Notes under the pieces: generated by a model
The model's input: the letters and a program-made list of their open reading frames with translations, nothing else
Database searches by the model: none
What the model was told of the DNA's origin: nothing
DNA from: Deltaproteobacteria bacterium
GTDB taxonomy: Bacteria > Myxococcota > Polyangia > Polyangiales > B10-G4
DNA length: 8,697 bases
Reading direction: 5' to 3'
Assembly (NCBI GenBank): GCA_019312705.1
Contig: JAFDCW010000125.1
Coordinates: forward strand, 1-8,697
Position numbers and translations under genes: made by a program
Shown here: piece after piece, positions 6,753 through 8,697 of the stretch
How the letters are laid out: the number at the start of each line of letters is the position of its first letter
How positions within the stretch are numbered: position 1 is the first letter of the stretch

Positions 6753-7973
6753 ATGGGATTGCTCGTTCAGAAGTACGGAGGCACCAGCGTCGGTAGCCTC
6801 GAGCGCATCATGCGCGTCGCCCGGCGGGTCGCGGCGAGTCGGGCCGCGGGCGACGACGTCATCGTCGTCGTCAGCGCCATCGGCGGCGAGACCGACCGCC
6901 TGCTGAAGCTGGGTCGAGAGGCCGCACCGGGGGCGGAGCCGAGCCAGCGCGAGATGGACGTGCTCGTATCGACGGGCGAGCAGGTGAGCGCCGCCCTGCT
7001 GTCCATCTGCCTCAATGACATGGGCACGCCGGCCCGGTCCATGATGGGCCACCAGGCCCGCATCATGACCGAGGGGCCCCATACGAAAGCGCGCATCCGC
7101 TCGATCGAAGGGTCGAAGCTCGCCGAGACCATCGCGGCGGGGCAGGTTGCCGTCGTCGCGGGTTTCCAGGGCATCGACCCCGACGGCAACATCACCACCC
7201 TCGGCCGCGGCGGGTCCGACACCACCGCCGTCGCCATCGCCGCCGCTGCCCGCGCCACGGCGTGTGAAATCTATACTGACGTCGACGGGGTCTACACGGC
7301 GGACCCGAACGTCTGCCCGAACGCCAAGAAGATCAGTCGCATCAGCTACGAAGAGATGCTCGAACTCGCATCCCTCGGGGCAAAGGTCTTGCAGATTCGC
7401 AGTGTGGAGGTCGCAATGAAGTACGCCGTGCCGATTCACGTTCGTTCCAGTTTCAAAGAAGACGAAGGCACCTGGGTCGTCGGCGAAGAGACATCCCTCG
7501 AGTCCGTCGTCGTCGCCGGGGTCACCTCCGACAAGAACGAGACGAAGGTCACCGTGCGCGCGGTGACCGATGCTCCGGGTATCGTCGCGGGGATCTTCGA
7601 GCCCCTCGCCGCCGAGAGCATCTCCGTCGACATGATCATCCAGAACGTGTCCGAAGAAGGCACGACGGACCTCACCTTCACGGTGAAGGGAGGCGACGTC
7701 GCCGCCGCGACGAAGATCGTCGAGGGCATGCTCCCGGAGCTCGGAGGCAAGGCGGTCATCGTCGACGAGGACGTGGTCAAGGTCTCCATCGTCGGCCTCG
7801 GCATGCGCAGCCACGCCGGCGTCGCCGCCAAGATGTTCCGGGTCCTCGCCGAGGAGCGCATCAACATCCAGGCGATCACCACCAGCGAGATCAAGGTCAG
7901 CTGCCTGATCGAAGCGAAGTACGCCGAGCTCGCGGTTCGCGCCCTGCACGACGCCTTCGGCCTGGGCGCCTGA
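6753..7973 (+). CDS. lysC: Aspartokinase (aspartate kinase), monofunctional, two ACT domains
   Basis: This enzyme phosphorylates aspartate with ATP to give 4-phospho-L-aspartate. It is the first committed step to lysine, threonine, methionine and diaminopimelate. The 406-residue length fits the LysC type of Corynebacterium and Bacillus, without a fused homoserine dehydrogenase. The kinase domain shows KYGGTSVG (7-14), STGEQVSA (73-80), GFQG (138-141), [11 protein letters not shown] (149-159) and [12 protein letters not shown] (174-185). Two ACT regulatory domains occupy about 265-335 and 345-406, including [14 protein letters not shown] (297-310) and [10 protein letters not shown], regions where lysine/threonine feedback sites lie in relatives. 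Feedback control is therefore expected, but the effector cannot be read. An internal ATG at Met222 with a good Shine-Dalgarno sequence could yield a separate regulatory chain. A comEA-like gene follows after 34 bases. Confidence 0.96.
   Translation: MGLLVQKYGGTSVGSLERIMRVARRVAASRAAGDDVIVVVSAIGGETDRLLKLGREAAPGAEPSQREMDVLVSTGEQVSAALLSICLNDMGTPARSMMGHQARIMTEGPHTKARIRSIEGSKLAETIAAGQVAVVAGFQGIDPDGNITTLGRGGSDTTAVAIAAAARATACEIYTDVDGVYTADPNVCPNAKKISRISYEEMLELASLGAKVLQIRSVEVAMKYAVPIHVRSSFKEDEGTWVVGEETSLESVVVAGVTSDKNETKVTVRAVTDAPGIVAGIFEPLAAESISVDMIIQNVSEEGTTDLTFTVKGGDVAAATKIVEGMLPELGGKAVIVDEDVVKVSIVGLGMRSHAGVAAKMFRVLAEERINIQAITTSEIKVSCLIEAKYAELAVRALHDAFGLGA
7406..7418 (+). promoter_or_regulatory. Possible internal ribosome binding site and ATG within lysC
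   Basis: GGAGG at 7406-7410 is 5 bases before the in-frame ATG at 7416-7418 (Met222). Initiation there would give a 185-residue chain containing both ACT domains, comparable in kind to the beta subunit made from overlapping lysC genes in Bacillus and Corynebacterium. The encoded peptide [10 protein letters not shown] is itself conserved in the family, so the GGAGG may be a coding coincidence. Confidence 0.25.
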
Positions 7974-7992
7974 CGCAACCCGAAGCGCGGAT

Positions 7993-8005
7993 CCCCGATA
8001 AGGGG
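7993..8005 (+). promoter_or_regulatory. Small hairpin CCCC-GATAA-GGGG covering the comEA-like gene's ribosome binding site
   Basis: CCCC at 7993-7996 can pair with GGGG at 8002-8005 across a GATAA loop. The GGGG arm is part of AAGGGG, the only purine-rich ribosome binding candidate for GTG 8008, and it lies just 2 bases away. A 4-pair stem is weak, and no T-run follows, so this is not a terminator. It may lower translation of the downstream gene. Confidence 0.2.
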
Positions 8006-8007
8006 CC

Positions 8008-8424
8008 GTGCACGAGAGTTTTCGGTCGAAGATCACCCGGGAGGAGCGGGCAGGGCGGGCCCTCGCGGTGGTGGCGACCGTGATCGCGCTCCTGGCCCTC
8101 GCCCACGTTGGCGCCCAGGAACTGTCGCAACAAGCGTCGGCAGGGCCCTCGGGTCCGCCCCGGTCGGCGGAAATGCCGTCGGAACTGTCGGCCGGGGCGG
8201 CCGCGCTTCGAGACGGCGAAGCCCTCGACCTCAATGCGGCCTCCGAGGCCGAACTGACTCTGCTCCCGGGCATTGGCCCGGCCATTGCGGGGCGCATCGT
8301 GGCCCACCGTGATGCCCAGGGACCCTTCCGGACCGTCGCGGGGCTCGAAGCGGTCCGCGGCGTGGGGCCCCGGACCCGGGCTCGCATCGAGCCCCTGGTC
8401 ACCGTCGGCGGCTCGCCGGAATGA
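8008..8424 (+). CDS. comEA: ComEA-like helix-hairpin-helix DNA-binding protein, membrane-anchored or exported
   Basis: ComEA proteins bind incoming double-stranded DNA during natural transformation, outside the inner membrane, and hand it to the ComEC channel. This 138-residue protein has a basic N terminus and a hydrophobic segment at about 18-35. That segment is either a membrane anchor or a signal peptide with a possible cleavage site after VGA (34-36). A linker rich in Ala, Ser, Pro and Gly runs to about residue 70. The C-terminal HhH domain has DLNAASEAEL (74-83), LLPGIGPAIAGRIVAHR (85-101) and VRGVGPRTRARI (116-127), the ComEA arrangement. The SLBB domain of the Bacillus protein is absent, as in short Gram-negative ComEA. 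A TAA at 7999-8001 in frame makes GTG 8008 the first usable start, but its ribosome binding site is poor. No comEC or pilus genes are in view, so a competence role is inferred from family only. Confidence 0.8.
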   Translation: MHESFRSKITREERAGRALAVVATVIALLALAHVGAQELSQQASAGPSGPPRSAEMPSELSAGAAALRDGEALDLNAASEAELTLLPGIGPAIAGRIVAHRDAQGPFRTVAGLEAVRGVGPRTRARIEPLVTVGGSPE

Positions 8425-8445
8425 GCTGACAGGGGAGCCCCCCGA

Positions 8446-8512
8446 CCATCGGCCTTGCGTGGGGCCCTCGAGGCAGCTATCCCCCACAATCTCGGCCATC
8501 GGCCCTCGGAGG
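8446..8512 (+). repeat. Imperfect tandem-like direct repeats in the comEA-lipoprotein gap
   Basis: CCATCGGCC occurs at 8446-8454 and again at 8496-8504, exactly 50 bases apart. GGCCCTCGAGG at 8463-8473 is echoed by GGCCCTCGGAGG at 8501-8512, whose end forms the lipoprotein's ribosome binding site. They are short and GC-rich, so chance is possible. They could equally be remnants of a duplication or paired binding sites. Confidence 0.3.
8455..8483 (+). promoter_or_regulatory. Weak candidate promoter for the lipoprotein gene
   Basis: TTGCGT at 8455-8460 and TATCCC at 8478-8483 are spaced by 17 bases. Each matches only about half of its consensus. Transcription would begin near 8490, leaving about 30 bases of leader that includes the GGAGGA ribosome binding site. 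This fits a conventional leadered gene, unlike the leaderless-looking starts elsewhere in the window. Confidence 0.2.
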
Positions 8513-8520
8513 ACTTTTTC

Positions 8521-8697
8521 ATGCGCTTTGGTATGTTTTCTTCGCTTCTCGCCCTCGTTTTGGTGCTCAGCGGTTGTCCGGACGACCCGTCCCGGCCACC
8601 GGTAGATGGGGGCCCTGGCACGGACACCAGCACGCCCACGGATTCGGGCACTGGCACCGACACCGGTACCCCGCCTCGGGATGCCGGCGACTGCGTT
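8521..8697 (+). CDS. Lipoprotein of unknown function, N-terminal fragment (runs off the window)
   Basis: The frame is open for all 59 codons to the window edge, so this is the 5' part of a longer gene. The start ATG 8521 has a strong Shine-Dalgarno GGAGGA at 8508-8513, 7 bases away. ATG 8533 is a weaker alternative. A lipoprotein signal peptide is clear: MRFGMF, a hydrophobic core of Leu/Ala/Val, then the lipobox LSGC with lipidated Cys19. Mature residues 20-21 are Pro-Asp, so outer-membrane versus inner-membrane sorting cannot be judged by the enteric +2 rule with confidence. A low-complexity linker rich in Thr, Asp, Gly, Ser and Pro (about 27-56) follows, including related GTDT/SGTGTDTGT units. 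Such linkers tether surface or periplasmic domains in Myxococcota and Bradymonadales lipoproteins. A cysteine near the cut edge may open the folded domain. The function lies outside the window. Confidence 0.8.
   Translation, partial: MRFGMFSSLLALVLVLSGCPDDPSRPPVDGGPGTDTSTPTDSGTGTDTGTPPRDAGDCV

Noticed and set aside
6507..8663. A 718-codon open frame on the minus strand across lysC and the ComEA-like gene
   Set aside because: It lies antisense to two confidently identified genes, is low-complexity and rich in Arg, Asp and Gly, and has no recognisable domain. High GC at third codon positions removes stops on the opposite strand.

Overview
The window comes from a high-GC bacterium. I infer a Myxococcota (former Deltaproteobacteria) member. 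The basis is strongly GC-biased third codon positions that leave long empty antisense frames, a large AAA ATPase-TPR protein of a kind common in that phylum, and a lipoprotein with a Thr/Asp/Gly/Pro linker after its lipobox. This assignment rests on style, not on a marker gene. All eight supported genes lie on the + strand, tightly packed. I see no mobile element, CRISPR array, tRNA or rRNA, and no stretch over 300 bases without a gene.

Layout. Positions 1-181 are a leader region with a perfect spaced inverted repeat. 182-2851 encodes a STAND-like AAA_16 ATPase followed by a long TPR array. 2906-4282 is a class II CCA-adding enzyme/poly(A)-polymerase-type nucleotidyltransferase with an HD domain. 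4279-5001 overlaps it by 4 bases and encodes a PHP-fold CpsB/YwqE-type tyrosine phosphatase. 5005-6126 encodes a flippase-like (LPG synthase transmembrane domain) membrane protein. 6167-6697 encodes an exported protein of unknown function with a charged tail. 6753-7973 is aspartokinase (lysC). 8008-8424 is a short membrane-anchored ComEA-like helix-hairpin-helix protein. 8521-8697 is the beginning of a lipoprotein that runs off the window.

How the genes relate. The cca-phosphatase-membrane protein block looks like one transcript: a 4-base overlap, then a 3-base gap, and each downstream gene has a clear Shine-Dalgarno sequence. The phosphatase and the flippase-like protein both suggest envelope polysaccharide or lipid work. 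lysC feeds the aspartate family (Lys, Thr, Met and diaminopimelate). The ComEA-like protein points to DNA uptake or DNA binding outside the inner membrane.

The most notable pattern is in the starts. cca, the exported-protein gene and lysC each lack a properly spaced Shine-Dalgarno sequence. Instead each has a -35/-10-like pair whose -10 element (TAGTAG, TAGCGT, TAGTAT) ends only 6-10 bases before the ATG, as expected for leaderless mRNAs. Most of the window is otherwise ordinary housekeeping sequence, and I did not find a convincing new biological system.
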